Part shown: positions 53,654 through 62,790 of the stretch, piece after piece | Position numbering within the stretch: position 1 is the first letter of the stretch | Layout: the number at the start of each line of letters is the position of its first letter | DNA from: Lacihabitans sp. LS3-19 | GTDB lineage: Bacteria > Bacteroidota > Bacteroidia > Cytophagales > Spirosomataceae | Assembly (NCBI RefSeq): GCF_024343575.1 | Contig: NZ_RJUA01000120.1 | Location: 186,001-250,000 of the forward strand | Reading direction: 5' to 3' | Length of the DNA stretch: 64,000 nucleotides | Notes under the pieces: generated by a model | Told to the model about the DNA's origin: nothing | What the model saw: the letters and a program-made list of their open reading frames with translations, nothing else | The model's database searches: none | Program-made: the position numbers and the translations under genes

Positions 53654-54268
53654 TTGGTGATATACTCCTCAAATTTTTTGCCATGTTTAGCATATTTCGC
53701 AGGTATTTTACAAGAACCCGAAATAAAAATAAATATTGGAGAGCAATATCGGAAACAATCTTACCGAACTCGAGCATATATTTTAGGGCCGCACCAAGTC
53801 GAAACCTTAAACATTCCTGTTTTAAATGCTCCAAATAACGAAATAATAAAAGAAATACAAATAGATAACAGAACAAGTTGGCAAAGGTCACATTTTAAAA
53901 CTATCTCAAATTGTTACAAAAAAAGTACCTATTTTGAGTTTTATGAATATCTGTTTGAGCCCTTATTTATCAAGACTTTTTCACACTTAATCGACTTTAA
54001 TCACGAATCTCTGTCAATATGTCTTAAAATATTAAAAATAAACAAGACAATTTGTCAAGGTGAATTTTCGTATTTTGAGAATAAAAACGATTTTATTAGC
54101 TTTAATGCAAAGAATAGACTCGAATTACCTGACTATTTTGTTTCAAGGCCTTATTTTCAAAATTTTGGCAATAAGTTTGAGCAAAACCTTAGCATAATAG
54201 ATCTTCTTTTTTCGAAAGGACCAGAAAGCGTGGATTTGTTAAAAAGTTCAATTAAATCTATAAATTGA
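53654..54268 (+). CDS. WbqC family protein
   Basis: A 204-residue protein of the WbqC family, found in O-antigen/exopolysaccharide contexts and as a stand-alone gene in Bacteroidota. Family features: the start VIYSSNFLPCLAYFAGIL, GEQYRKQSYRTRAYILGPH, LNIPVLN, IDNRTSWQRSHFKTISNCYKKSTYFEFYE (given here in parts) and the end LSIIDLLFSKGPE. No ATG is available; start is TTG at 53654 or GTG at 53657. Function is unproven. clpC follows 48 bp later. Confidence 0.85.
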   Translation: MVIYSSNFLPCLAYFAGILQEPEIKINIGEQYRKQSYRTRAYILGPHQVETLNIPVLNAPNNEIIKEIQIDNRTSWQRSHFKTISNCYKKSTYFEFYEYLFEPLFIKTFSHLIDFNHESLSICLKILKINKTICQGEFSYFENKNDFISFNAKNRLELPDYFVSRPYFQNFGNKFEQNLSIIDLLFSKGPESVDLLKSSIKSIN

Positions 54269-54305
54269 ACAATGTGTCTAAAAATATTGTTAATTCGTAT
54301 AAAAA

Positions 54306-54311
54306 AAGGAG
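54306..54311 (+). promoter_or_regulatory. Strong Shine-Dalgarno site of clpC
   Basis: AAGGAG lies 5 bp before the clpC ATG at 54317. Such a consensus site is unusual here; the other genes in the window have only A-rich upstream sequence. Confidence 0.7.
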
Positions 54312-54316
54312 ATTAA

Positions 54317-56845
54317 ATGGAACCCAAGTTTTCACAAAGAGTAAAAGAAGTTATCTCTCTTGCCCGTGAAGAGGCATTGAGATTGGGACACGATTATATC
54401 GGGACAGAACATCTAATCTTAGGTATGATTCGTGAAGGAGAAGGTTTGGGTTTAGAGCTAATTCAGAAAGCAGGTTTAAATCCTGAAGAATTAAGAACTT
54501 CTATTGAAAACTCAACTAGAGGCACTGCGACAAACACAATAAAAAATCTTTCTAACATCCCCTTGACAAGACAATCAGAGAAAGTCCTAAAAATCACCCA
54601 TTTGGAGGCAAAAATCTTCAAATCTGATGTTATAGGCACTGAGCATTTGCTTTTGGCGGTATTACGCGATGATGACAATCTAGGTTGTCAGATATTGAAC
54701 CGTTACAGAATCAATTACAAGTTAATAAAAGAAATGTTGGAATATCAGTTGACTGGACAAGAACCTTCTATGGACAGCTCAGATACTGACGATGACGACA
54801 AAAACTTCGGTGGGGGTGGTTTCAGCGGACAAAGAGCTGATACGAAATCTGGAGAAAAATCTAGAACGCCAATTTTGGATAATTTCGGAAGAGATTTAAC
54901 CAAAATGGCTGAAATAGGAAAGCTTGACCCGATAGTGGGTAGAGAAAAAGAAATAGAAAGAGTAGCACAGATACTTTCTAGAAGAAAAAAGAACAATCCT
55001 ATATTGATTGGTGAGCCTGGTGTTGGTAAAACAGCCATTGCAGAAGGTTTAGCACTTAGAATTGCTCAAAAGAAAGTATCAAGAGTGTTGTTTGGCAAAA
55101 GAGTTGTAACCTTAGACCTAGCGTCATTGGTTGCTGGAACCAAATACAGAGGACAATTTGAGGAAAGAATGAAAGCAGTAATGCTTGAAATTGAGAAAAA
55201 CCCTCAAATTATTCTGTTTATTGATGAAATACACACCATAGTAGGTGCCGGAGGAGCGAGCGGTTCATTGGATGCTTCTAATATGTTCAAGCCAGCTTTG
55301 GCAAGAGGAGATATTCAATGTGTAGGAGCAACTACGCTAGACGAATACCGTCAATATATTGAAAAAGACGGAGCATTGGCAAGAAGATTTCAAATGGTAA
55401 TGGTAGATGCAACATCTATTGACGAGACTATAGAAATCTTAAACAATATCAAGACCAAATACGAAGATCATCACAATGTGACGTATTCTGACGAGGCTAT
55501 AGTTTCAGCAGTAAAATATTCTGAAAGATATATAACAGATAGATTTTTGCCTGATAAAGCTATTGACGTAATAGACGAAGTAGGAGCAAGGGTACATATC
55601 AAGAACATAAATGTTCCACAAGAGGTTTTGGATTTAGAAGAAGCCGTTGAGGAAATTAAGCTTGAGAAAAACCGAGTTGTTAAAAGTCAAAGGTATGAAG
55701 AGGCGGCACAGTTGAGAGACCGTGAGAAAAAGCTTTTGGAACAACTTGAAAACGCGAAACAAGCTTGGGAAGAAGAGTCTAAAACTTTGAGACATGTAGT
55801 AACCGAAGACCATGTGGGTGAGGTTATAGCTATGATGACGGGAATACCTGTTAGAAAAGTAAACATGAACGAAAGTGATAAAATCCTTAAAATGGGAGAT
55901 TCGCTTCGTGGAAGAATAGTAGGACAAGATGCTGCTGTTGAGAAGCTTGTGAAAGCTATTCAAAGAACTAGAGTAGGTCTTAAAGATCCAAATAAACCAA
56001 TTGGTACGTTTATCTTCTTAGGACCAACTGGCGTAGGTAAAACGGAACTTGCTAAAACCTTGACGGAGTATCTGTTTGACAAAGAAGATGCTTTGATAAG
56101 AATAGATATGAGCGAATACATGGAGAAATTCAGTATTTCTCGTTTGGTAGGAGCTCCTCCAGGATATGTTGGTTATGAAGAAGGTGGTCAATTGACCGAA
56201 AAAGTTCGTAGAAAGCCGTATTCTGTTGTGCTGTTAGATGAAATCGAAAAAGCTCACCCAGATGTTTTCAATATTCTTTTACAAGTATTAGATGATGGAA
56301 TTCTTACGGATAGCTTAGGCAGAAGAGTTGATTTTAGAAATACGATTATCATCATGACTTCTAACATTGGTGTTAGAGACTTGAAGGACTTTGGTTCGGG
56401 AATTGGGTTTGCGACCAAATCAAGAGTTGAGAACCAAGATGATATGATAAAATCAACTATTCAAAATGCATTGAAAAAGACTTTCTCTCCGGAGTTTTTA
56501 AATAGATTGGATGATGTTATTGTGTTTAATTCATTGGCGAGAGAAGATTTGCATAAAATCATTGATATTTCCCTGAAAAAACTCTTCAAAAGGATCTCTA
56601 ATATTGGCTATTCAATGGAATTGACCGAAAAAGCCAAAGATTTCTTAGCGGAAAAAGGATATGATCAACAATATGGAGCTAGACCATTGAACAGGGCTAT
56701 CCAAAAATATGTTGAAGATCCATTGGCTGAGGAAATCCTAAAAGGTAGCATGAGTGAAGGAGATGTGATTTTGGTAGACCATGAAGACAGCGAAGAAACG
56801 CTGAAATTCACAAAAAAACCAAAAGAAGAAGCGATTGAACAATAA
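54317..56845 (+). CDS. clpC: ATP-dependent Clp protease ATPase subunit ClpC
   Basis: Hsp100 unfoldase that feeds proteins to ClpP. The 842-residue protein has two N-domain repeats (about 1-145: [34 protein letters not shown]) and a Gly-rich linker. The first AAA+ module follows (Walker [10 protein letters not shown], Walker [16 protein letters not shown]), then the UVR-type middle domain (about 445-480, [18 protein letters not shown]). The second AAA+ module has [14 protein letters not shown] and [13 protein letters not shown]. The UVR motif distinguishes ClpC from ClpA. A strong Shine-Dalgarno site precedes the start and a tetraloop terminator follows. Confidence 0.97.
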   Translation: MEPKFSQRVKEVISLAREEALRLGHDYIGTEHLILGMIREGEGLGLELIQKAGLNPEELRTSIENSTRGTATNTIKNLSNIPLTRQSEKVLKITHLEAKIFKSDVIGTEHLLLAVLRDDDNLGCQILNRYRINYKLIKEMLEYQLTGQEPSMDSSDTDDDDKNFGGGGFSGQRADTKSGEKSRTPILDNFGRDLTKMAEIGKLDPIVGREKEIERVAQILSRRKKNNPILIGEPGVGKTAIAEGLALRIAQKKVSRVLFGKRVVTLDLASLVAGTKYRGQFEERMKAVMLEIEKNPQIILFIDEIHTIVGAGGASGSLDASNMFKPALARGDIQCVGATTLDEYRQYIEKDGALARRFQMVMVDATSIDETIEILNNIKTKYEDHHNVTYSDEAIVSAVKYSERYITDRFLPDKAIDVIDEVGARVHIKNINVPQEVLDLEEAVEEIKLEKNRVVKSQRYEEAAQLRDREKKLLEQLENAKQAWEEESKTLRHVVTEDHVGEVIAMMTGIPVRKVNMNESDKILKMGDSLRGRIVGQDAAVEKLVKAIQRTRVGLKDPNKPIGTFIFLGPTGVGKTELAKTLTEYLFDKEDALIRIDMSEYMEKFSISRLVGAPPGYVGYEEGGQLTEKVRRKPYSVVLLDEIEKAHPDVFNILLQVLDDGILTDSLGRRVDFRNTIIIMTSNIGVRDLKDFGSGIGFATKSRVENQDDMIKSTIQNALKKTFSPEFLNRLDDVIVFNSLAREDLHKIIDISLKKLFKRISNIGYSMELTEKAKDFLAEKGYDQQYGARPLNRAIQKYVEDPLAEEILKGSMSEGDVILVDHEDSEETLKFTKKPKEEAIEQ

Positions 56846-56864
56846 TTTCAAATATTAATTAGAT

Positions 56865-56895
56865 AGCACGAGAAGAAATTCTCGTGCTTTTTTTG
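56865..56895 (+). terminator. GAAA-tetraloop terminator after clpC
   Basis: A 10-bp stem (56865-56874 with 56879-56888) closed by a GAAA tetraloop and followed by a run of Ts. The T run ends only a few bases before the ATG at 56899 of the next gene on the same strand. Confidence 0.85.
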
Positions 56896-56898
56896 TTT

Positions 56899-58068
56899 AT
56901 GAAAAAACTACTTTTCTTATTTTTATTTATTACATCAAGCGTCTGGGCTCAAACTTTATCAGACCAATCCAGGGTATCTCTTTTAACAATCTCACCAGGT
57001 GAAGAATTGTATTCAACTTTTGGACATAGTGCTATTAGAATTGTAGATCCTCAACTCGGAATCGATGTAAACTTCAATTATGGAACTTTTAACTTCAATG
57101 CACCAAATTTCTATATTAAATTTTTAAGAGGCCAATTACCTTATCAAATCTCTGCTCATGATTTTTATCTTGAGATGAATTATTGGGCAAACCAAGAAAA
57201 TAGAGGCGTAAAAGAGCAAGGGCTAAATCTTACTTTAAGCCAAAAACAAAAGGTTTTCGATTTCCTTCAAAATAACCTTTTACCTGAAAACAGGGAATAC
57301 AATTATAAATTTTTCACGGATAATTGCTCAACTAGACTCAGGGATGTATTCCAACAAGCTTGCGGCGATAGTTTAGTTTTTGACAAACAATTAAAGCCTG
57401 ACAGTACTTTTAGACAGTGGATAGACAAGTATGCCATCAATAACAATAAACCTTGGGCTGACTTTGCTATGGATTTGGCAATAGGCGTTCCATCTGATAG
57501 AAAAACGGGCTGGAGCGATGCAATGTTTTTACCAGACAATTTGATGTTTGCTGCTAACAAAGCTAAAATTTTAAAAAATGGAGCGTATCAGCCTTTTGTT
57601 TTGGGTGAAAGAGATTTGAATTATATTAACCCTATTATTAAGGAAAAAACAGTCACTCCATTCGTGATTTTTAGCATTTTCTTTTTCATTATAGCTGGAT
57701 ATACATTTTGGCAGTTTCGCAAAAAAAGTAAATTCGTATTGTTTGACAAAGTTTTCTTTACCATTTTAGGTATTTCGGGTTGGATATTGTTTTTATTGTG
57801 GTTCTTCACAGATCATGGCGTTACTGAGAAAAACTTCAACTTAGTTTGGGCTTTCCCATTGTTATTTCCAATTGCTTTTTTTATAAAAAATCAAAAAATA
57901 GCAAAACCCTTATTTTTGTTTTATGGAATAATAAATATCCTTCTTTTGCTTTTATGGAAAGTAATTCCTCAGGAAATTTCCATCGCATTGATTCCCATAA
58001 TTTTAACAATTCTAATACGTATAGCTTTCATTCTAAAAAATATTTATGGATTTAAATCTAATTCTTGA
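56899..58068 (+). CDS. DUF4105 (Lnb-like) membrane protein
   Basis: From the ATG at 56899 the protein has 389 residues. A signal peptide (ending SSVWAQ) is followed by a periplasmic DUF4105 domain (about 20-240) with LYSTFGHSAIRI, NFNYGTFNF, NYKFFTDNCSTRLRDV (Cys-containing block) and SDAMFLPDNLM. Five or so C-terminal membrane helices follow (about 250-385). DUF4105 is the N-terminal domain of Lnb, described as the lipoprotein N-acyltransferase of Bacteroides; the conserved His and Cys here fit that family, but activity is inferred. It overlaps the next gene by 23 bp. Confidence 0.85.
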   Translation: MKKLLFLFLFITSSVWAQTLSDQSRVSLLTISPGEELYSTFGHSAIRIVDPQLGIDVNFNYGTFNFNAPNFYIKFLRGQLPYQISAHDFYLEMNYWANQENRGVKEQGLNLTLSQKQKVFDFLQNNLLPENREYNYKFFTDNCSTRLRDVFQQACGDSLVFDKQLKPDSTFRQWIDKYAINNNKPWADFAMDLAIGVPSDRKTGWSDAMFLPDNLMFAANKAKILKNGAYQPFVLGERDLNYINPIIKEKTVTPFVIFSIFFFIIAGYTFWQFRKKSKFVLFDKVFFTILGISGWILFLLWFFTDHGVTEKNFNLVWAFPLLFPIAFFIKNQKIAKPLFLFYGIINILLLLLWKVIPQEISIALIPIILTILIRIAFILKNIYGFKSNS

Positions 58069-58837
58069 AAAAGTAAAAATCATAGCTCTTCAGGCAGGAG
58101 AATTTATTGAAAACGAAGCCTTTAAATTCAAGACCAACGCAATTGAATACAAAGATGTTAACAATGTTGTATCTTATGTAGATAAAGAAGCCGAAACTAT
58201 GATAGTTGCGGGTCTTAGAAGCATTGATGAAAAAATTGGATTCATAACAGAAGAAGGGACGGCTGAAACCGACGACATAAATGGTTTAAATTGGATAATC
58301 GACCCTTTAGATGGCACGGCCAATTTTGTGCATGGATTACCTCATTATTCTGTAAGCTTAGCTTTGGCAGATGGAAAAGACGTTTTAGTTGGCGTAGTTT
58401 ATAATATTTGTACCAAAGATATTTTCTGGGCTACAAAAAACGGCGGAGCTTTTAAAAATGGTCAGGCAATAAGTGTTTCAAATAATGAAACTTTTGGACA
58501 AAGTCTATTTGCAACGGGATTTCCATATTATAAATTCGAAGAAATGGAAAAATACATCCATATTCTCGAATCTTTGATGCAGAAAACACATGGATTGAGA
58601 AGGTTCGGCTCGGCTGCATTGGATTTGGCTTATGTAGCTGCCGGAATGTACGACGGCTTTTTCGAATATAATCTTAACTCATGGGATATGGCCGCAGGTG
58701 TACTTTTGGTGACCGAAGCAGGAGGGAAGGTAAGTGATTTTTCGGGAGGAGACAATTATCTTTTTGGAGGAGATATTATAGCAGGTGGACCTGTACAAAC
58801 AGAACTTTTAAAAGAAATAAAACGTTTTTGGTATTAA
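58046..58837 (+). CDS. Inositol monophosphatase family protein
   Basis: A 263-residue Mg2+/Li+-dependent phosphatase. Motifs: the first metal-ligand Glu in GFITEEGTAE, DPLDGTANFVHGLPHYSVS (metal-binding Asp residues, about 93-111) and the C-terminal NSWDMAAGVLLVTEAGG (about 211-227). RRFGSAALDLAYVAAG lies between. Family members act on inositol phosphates, fructose-1,6-bisphosphate, PAP or, as SuhB, in rRNA synthesis, so the substrate is open. The start lies inside the last codons of the Lnb-like gene, indicating translational coupling. Confidence 0.9.
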   Translation: MDLNLILEKVKIIALQAGEFIENEAFKFKTNAIEYKDVNNVVSYVDKEAETMIVAGLRSIDEKIGFITEEGTAETDDINGLNWIIDPLDGTANFVHGLPHYSVSLALADGKDVLVGVVYNICTKDIFWATKNGGAFKNGQAISVSNNETFGQSLFATGFPYYKFEEMEKYIHILESLMQKTHGLRRFGSAALDLAYVAAGMYDGFFEYNLNSWDMAAGVLLVTEAGGKVSDFSGGDNYLFGGDIIAGGPVQTELLKEIKRFWY

Positions 58838-58852
58838 ATAAGCAATCAAACT

Positions 58853-59365
58853 ATGGAAAATCTAAAATACCCAATTGGCAAATTTGACAATACGAAGGAA
58901 TACCCTTACGAGTCTTTAAGTGAAGCTATAAATTACTTAGAAGATTTTCCAAAGATGCTTAGGGAATTGACCAGTGACCTTCCAGATGACATTTTAGATA
59001 CACCTTATCGTCCAGATGGTTGGACCGCTCGCCAAGTTGTGCATCATGTGGCAGACTCGCACGCAAATATGTATATCCGAGTAAAATGTGCTTTAACAGA
59101 GGTAAATCCCACAATAAAAGGCTATTCTGAAAGCGATTGGGCTAAATTGCCAGATTCAAAATTGCCGATTGAGAGTTCTTTGAAAATAATAGAAGGTCTG
59201 CATGAAAGATTGGTTTTTCTTTTCAGAGACATGAAACAAGAAGATTTTGAAAAGACTTTCTACCACAATGGTTACCAAAGGACTTATATCCTTAGAAATG
59301 TGATTGCCTTATACAGATGGCATTCTGAACATCATTTAGAACACATAAAATTGGTATTGAACTAA
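58853..59365 (+). CDS. YfiT family bacillithiol-transferase-like DinB protein
   Basis: A 170-residue four-helix-bundle metalloenzyme of the DinB/YfiT group. The three metal-binding His residues appear in ARQVVHHVADSHANMY (about 59-74) and RWHSEHHLEHIK (about 155-166); YPIGKFDNTKEY at the start is also typical. YfiT-type proteins are annotated as bacillithiol transferases or metal-dependent hydrolases; the thiol substrate here is an inference. The stop overlaps the start of the tiny Cys-rich gene by one base (TAATG). Confidence 0.87.
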   Translation: MENLKYPIGKFDNTKEYPYESLSEAINYLEDFPKMLRELTSDLPDDILDTPYRPDGWTARQVVHHVADSHANMYIRVKCALTEVNPTIKGYSESDWAKLPDSKLPIESSLKIIEGLHERLVFLFRDMKQEDFEKTFYHNGYQRTYILRNVIALYRWHSEHHLEHIKLVLN

Positions 59366-59532
59366 TGAAAATCTTATTAGAAAATATTTTTATTCTGATT
59401 GTATTTGGTTTAGCTATCAAATACCTCTTCAGTCTATTCTTTAAGAAAAAACCAACAGGAGAATGCGGAACTTGCTCAAGTGGCTCTTGCTCATCATGTC
59501 CTTCAGCTTCGGCTTTTTCTAAAGATAAGTAG
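59365..59532 (+). CDS. FeoB-associated Cys-rich membrane protein (tiny)
   Basis: A 55-residue protein found by translating the gap after yfiT. One N-terminal membrane helix (NIFILIVFGLAIKYLFSLFF), a basic KKKP segment, then a Cys/Ser cluster (ECGTCSSGSCSSCPS, four Cys), ending SAFSKDK. This layout matches the FeoB_associated family, usually next to the ferrous-iron transporter FeoB, but no feoB lies in the window. It overlaps yfiT by one base and the convergent queuosine-precursor transporter gene by 14 bp. Confidence 0.75.
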   Translation: MKILLENIFILIVFGLAIKYLFSLFFKKKPTGECGTCSSGSCSSCPSASAFSKDK

Positions 59533-60292
59533 CTTCTTCTATTAGCTCATCTGATGCTTTTTTGCCAAGATATTTGTCTATGGCATAGTGAATCAGATAA
59601 ATTACTGGCGTCATCAAAATGGCTATAAAAAACTTGTAAACATAGTTTACAGAGCCTACAGCTATTATTTGGCTAAATTTCCAATTGCCGAAAAGATAAA
59701 AAGCAATAAAAATTACTACAAAGCTATCTATCATTTGCGAAACTACTGTTGAGCCTGTTGAACGTAGCCAAATGTGTTTGTTCGAAGTCATTTGACGAAT
59801 TTTTCTAAATATTAAGGCATCCAACATTTGGCCCAAAAGAAAAGCAATCACACTTCCTATTATTATGCCCATGCCTTGGCGTAGAATTATCCCGAAAGCA
59901 TTGTTGATATTTAGCGAATTGCCTTGTTTGTCTACACTATTTACATCTAACCAAAACTGGGCCGGAGGAAGCGAAGCTGCTCCATACAATAAGAAAAAGG
60001 TGTAAACGATTAATACAGTAGTAAGATAAGAGATGATTTTCACGCCTTTTACGCCAAAATATTCATTAATGATATCAGATATTATGAAAACAATGGGCCA
60101 ATTCAAGACTCCTGCCGTCATATTGAAATCTAGTTTGTAGCCTAAAAGGTCTATTTGAGCAGGATTTAGACCTAAGGTGGCCTCTAAAGAGAATATTTTT
60201 GCTCCAATTATTTCGGCGACTATTGCATTGGTTATGAATATTCCACATAGAATTATGAAGAGTATTTGCTTTTTATTGGCTGTAAATGTCAT
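59519..60292 (-). CDS. Queuosine precursor transporter (YhhQ/VUT family)
   Basis: A 257-residue inner-membrane protein with about six to seven helices of the ECF/VUT group, which imports queuine, preQ1 or preQ0. Features: IFITNAIVAEIIGAKIF (helix 1), GVLNWPIVFIISDIINEYFG (the conserved Asp/Asn/Glu segment), GSVIAFLLGQMLDALIFRKI and STVVSQMIDSFVVIFIAFY. Together with queG at 3 kb it suggests queuosine salvage or synthesis. An A+T-rich palindrome (about 60300-60318) lies just upstream of the start. It ends inside the tiny Cys-rich gene. Confidence 0.92.
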   Translation of the reverse strand: MTFTANKKQILFIILCGIFITNAIVAEIIGAKIFSLEATLGLNPAQIDLLGYKLDFNMTAGVLNWPIVFIISDIINEYFGVKGVKIISYLTTVLIVYTFFLLYGAASLPPAQFWLDVNSVDKQGNSLNINNAFGIILRQGMGIIIGSVIAFLLGQMLDALIFRKIRQMTSNKHIWLRSTGSTVVSQMIDSFVVIFIAFYLFGNWKFSQIIAVGSVNYVYKFFIAILMTPVIYLIHYAIDKYLGKKASDELIEEATYL

Positions 60293-60704
60293 TATAGGGT
60301 ATAATTTTAAATTATATACTAAAGTTCAGGGTTAAATTGCTCAGTAAATTATAAACTTTGTGTGCCTTGCCAGGCAGGCTTACTTTTTTGCGGATCGCCG
60401 CACCGTTGAAAAAAAGTAACAAAAAAAACACTTTTTGAACCGCAGCGGCGGACCGCAATGATCCTCTGTGAAATTTTGGATTCACATTTTCCCAATTTAT
60501 TAACCTAATCTGCCAAAAATTTCACAACGGACGGTTCAAAAAATATAAGGAACAATTAGTAATTATTTTGAAAAAGTCAAATGTTTATATTCAATATTTT
60601 AAGGATCATTTTTTTTATCATTTGATTAGTAGGATTTTACATTTTATCCAATACAATAGCTATAAATGGTAAGGATAAAAGAATCCATATAACAAACTTC
60701 CAAC
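60293..60704. other. 412-bp intergenic region
   Basis: No convincing gene. It holds the queuosine-transporter promoter area (A+T-rich palindrome near 60300-60318), a G+C-richer block with nested inverted repeats (60361-60543, listed separately), and a plain A+T-rich tail. A 23-codon frame at 60637-60708 on the minus strand with a TTG start overlapping the ATPase stop would encode a single hydrophobic helix; I regard it as unproven. Confidence 0.6.
60361..60543. repeat. Nested inverted-repeat element
   Basis: Three palindromic units lie together. (a) TTACTTTTTT at 60380-60389 pairs with 60410-60419, enclosing a GC-rich hairpin TGCGG/CCGCA (60389-60393, 60398-60402). (b) TTTTTGAACCG at 60432-60442 pairs perfectly with 60532-60542. 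(c) Inside it TGTGAAATTTTGG (60467-60479) pairs with 60513-60526 with one bulge. The base content is clearly more G+C-rich than the surroundings. It could be a REP/MITE-like dispersed element or a structured RNA. I cannot search for other copies. Confidence 0.55.
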
Positions 60705-61355
60705 TCAAACTATCTTTCCATCTTTTAATTCAATAATCCTATCGGAACGCTCGGCTAGGGATGGATTATGTGTTACAATAACAAAAGAGCAACCGAAATT
60801 GTTTCTCAATTCAAAAAACAAAGAATGCAGTTCTTCAGCATTTTTAGTGTCTAGATTACCGCTTGGCTCGTCTGCAAAAACATATTTTGGCGAATTTATC
60901 AATGCTCTTGCTACTGCTACTCTCTGCTGCTCGCCACCCGACATTTCTGAGGGTAGGTGCTCAGCTCGATGGCTGATTTTTAATGCATCCAAAAGTATAT
61001 CCGCTTTTTCTTCGGTTTCTTTTTTGCTCTTTTTTCCTACCCAGGCCGGCAAACAAATGTTTTCTTTGGCCGTGAGCTCAGCCATAAGATTATGAAATTG
61101 AAAAATAAATCCAATATTTTCGTTTCTTACTTTAGCTAAGGCCTTGTTGTCCAATTGGCTCAACTCTATTTTATCCAAAAAAATATGACCAGAATCTGCT
61201 TTATCCAATGTACCTAAAATGTGTAAAAGCGTGCTTTTGCCTGCACCCGATGCCCCAACTATCGAAACTATCTCCGAAGGCTGTATTTCGAGCGAAATGT
61301 CCTTTAAAACCTCTATTGAGCCATATTTCTTAAAAATATTCTTTCCTTCCAGCAT
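60705..61355 (-). CDS. LolD-like ABC transporter ATPase
   Basis: A 216-residue ATP-binding subunit: Walker A GASGAGKST (about 34-42), Q-loop FIFQFHNLMAELTAKEN, signature MSGGEQQRVAVARAL (about 138-152), Walker B YVFADEPSGNLD, and the H-loop VTHNPSLAERSDRI. This is the MacB/LolD/FtsE subgroup; the LMAEL-type Q-loop fits LolD, which drives release of lipoproteins to the outer membrane. No permease gene is adjacent; the LolC/E-like permease is at 33.4 kb. The pairing is inferred. Confidence 0.87.
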   Translation of the reverse strand: MLEGKNIFKKYGSIEVLKDISLEIQPSEIVSIVGASGAGKSTLLHILGTLDKADSGHIFLDKIELSQLDNKALAKVRNENIGFIFQFHNLMAELTAKENICLPAWVGKKSKKETEEKADILLDALKISHRAEHLPSEMSGGEQQRVAVARALINSPKYVFADEPSGNLDTKNAEELHSLFFELRNNFGCSFVIVTHNPSLAERSDRIIELKDGKIV

Positions 61356-61465
61356 ATTGTTTTCTTTATTTCTTTGCGTATTTTTTATAAATAAATTTTT
61401 ATAAAGTCTAATAATTTGCTAATTTGGCAAAAAATTAGAAAAGTTCAATTTTTATTTAATAAATT

Positions 61466-62677
61466 ATGAATATTCACGAGTACCAAGGTAAAGAAATTTT
61501 ATCAAAATACGGTGTAAGAATACAACAAGGAATTGTTGCTAACACTGTAGAAGAGGCCGTAGCTGGCTATCAGCAAATCGCTGAAAGGACAAATTCGAAG
61601 TTTGCTGTAGTAAAATCTCAGATACATGCAGGAGGTAGAGGAAAAGGAAAGATTGTAGGTACAGAACAAAGAGGTGTGCAATTGGCCAAGTCGGCAGATG
61701 ATATTTCGACTATCGCTACCAATTTGCTTGGAAACACGCTTGTGACGATTCAAACTGGTCCTGAAGGTAAAGTAGTGAACAAAGTCTTGATTGCAGAAGA
61801 CGTGTACTATCCTGGTGCTTCTGAGCCTAAAGAATACTATGTATCTATTTTGTTAGATAGAGGTAGAGCTTGCAACGTAATCATGGCCTCTACTGAAGGT
61901 GGAATGGACATTGAGGAAGTTGCAGAACATACACCAGAGAAAATCATTAAAGAGTGGATTGACCCACGTGTTGGTTTGCAAGGTTTTCAGGCTAGAAAAG
62001 TGGCTTATAAATTGGGTCTAACTGGTACTGCCAACAAGGAAATGGTGAATTTCTTGATATCGCTTTACAATGCCTACGAAGATACGGACTCATCGATGTT
62101 TGAAATCAACCCTGTGTTGAAAACTTCTGACGATAAAATATTGGCTGTAGATGCCAAAGTAAATTTAGATGATAACGCTCTTTTCAGACATAAAGACTTG
62201 GCTGCCCTTAGAGACAAAGCTGAGGAAGATCCTACAGAAGTTGAAGCTTCTGAAAGCGACCTAAACTATGTAAAATTAGACGGAAACGTAGGTTGCATGG
62301 TTAACGGAGCTGGACTAGCGATGGCTACGATGGACATCATCAAATTGTATGGTGGAGAACCCGCTAACTTCCTTGACGTAGGTGGTGGTGCAAACGCCGT
62401 AACGGTAGAAGCTGGATTTAGATTGATATTGAAAGACCCGAACGTAAAAGCAATCTTCGTGAATATTTTCGGAGGAATTGTACGTTGCGACAGGGTGGCT
62501 GCAGGTATAGTAGAAGCTTACAAATCGATTGGAGAAATACCAGTTCCGATTATCGTAAGACTACAAGGAACCAACGCCGAAGAAGGTTCAAAAATCATAA
62601 ACGAATCAGGCCTAAAAGTATACTCTGCGGTATTGTTGAAAGATGCTGCTGAATTGATTACCAAGGTTTTGGCGTAA
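61466..62677 (+). CDS. sucC: Succinyl-CoA synthetase beta subunit
   Basis: Forms succinate and ATP (or GTP) from succinyl-CoA in the TCA cycle, together with the alpha subunit SucD, which is not in this window. The 403-residue protein has the ATP-grasp N-terminal half (MNIHEYQGKEILSKYGV, IHAGGRGKGKI, SSMFEINPVLKT) and the ligase half with GAGLAMATMDIIKLYGGEPANF, FVNIFGGIVRCDRVAAG and RLQGTNAEEG. Length is normal. A hairpin terminator follows. Confidence 0.97.
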   Translation: MNIHEYQGKEILSKYGVRIQQGIVANTVEEAVAGYQQIAERTNSKFAVVKSQIHAGGRGKGKIVGTEQRGVQLAKSADDISTIATNLLGNTLVTIQTGPEGKVVNKVLIAEDVYYPGASEPKEYYVSILLDRGRACNVIMASTEGGMDIEEVAEHTPEKIIKEWIDPRVGLQGFQARKVAYKLGLTGTANKEMVNFLISLYNAYEDTDSSMFEINPVLKTSDDKILAVDAKVNLDDNALFRHKDLAALRDKAEEDPTEVEASESDLNYVKLDGNVGCMVNGAGLAMATMDIIKLYGGEPANFLDVGGGANAVTVEAGFRLILKDPNVKAIFVNIFGGIVRCDRVAAGIVEAYKSIGEIPVPIIVRLQGTNAEEGSKIINESGLKVYSAVLLKDAAELITKVLA

Positions 62678-62700
62678 GGATTTTAAATTTCTAAATAGTA

Positions 62701-62729
62701 AAAAAGCAGCTGGAAGGCTGCTTTTTTTT
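62701..62729 (+). terminator. Hairpin terminator after sucC
   Basis: AAAAAGCAGC (62701-62710) pairs with GCTGCTTTTT (62717-62726) around TGGAAG, and the T run continues to 62729. Confidence 0.85.
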
Positions 62730-62790
62730 GGAAGGTTCTCTGATTTTTTTAAGTACCAAGAGGTTTTTATTCATTTTAACAAATTGTATT

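Noticed and set aside
60361-60543. Direct-repeat array (CRISPR) in the palindromic intergenic region
   Set aside because: The repeats are inverted, not regularly spaced direct repeats, and there are no spacers or cas genes.
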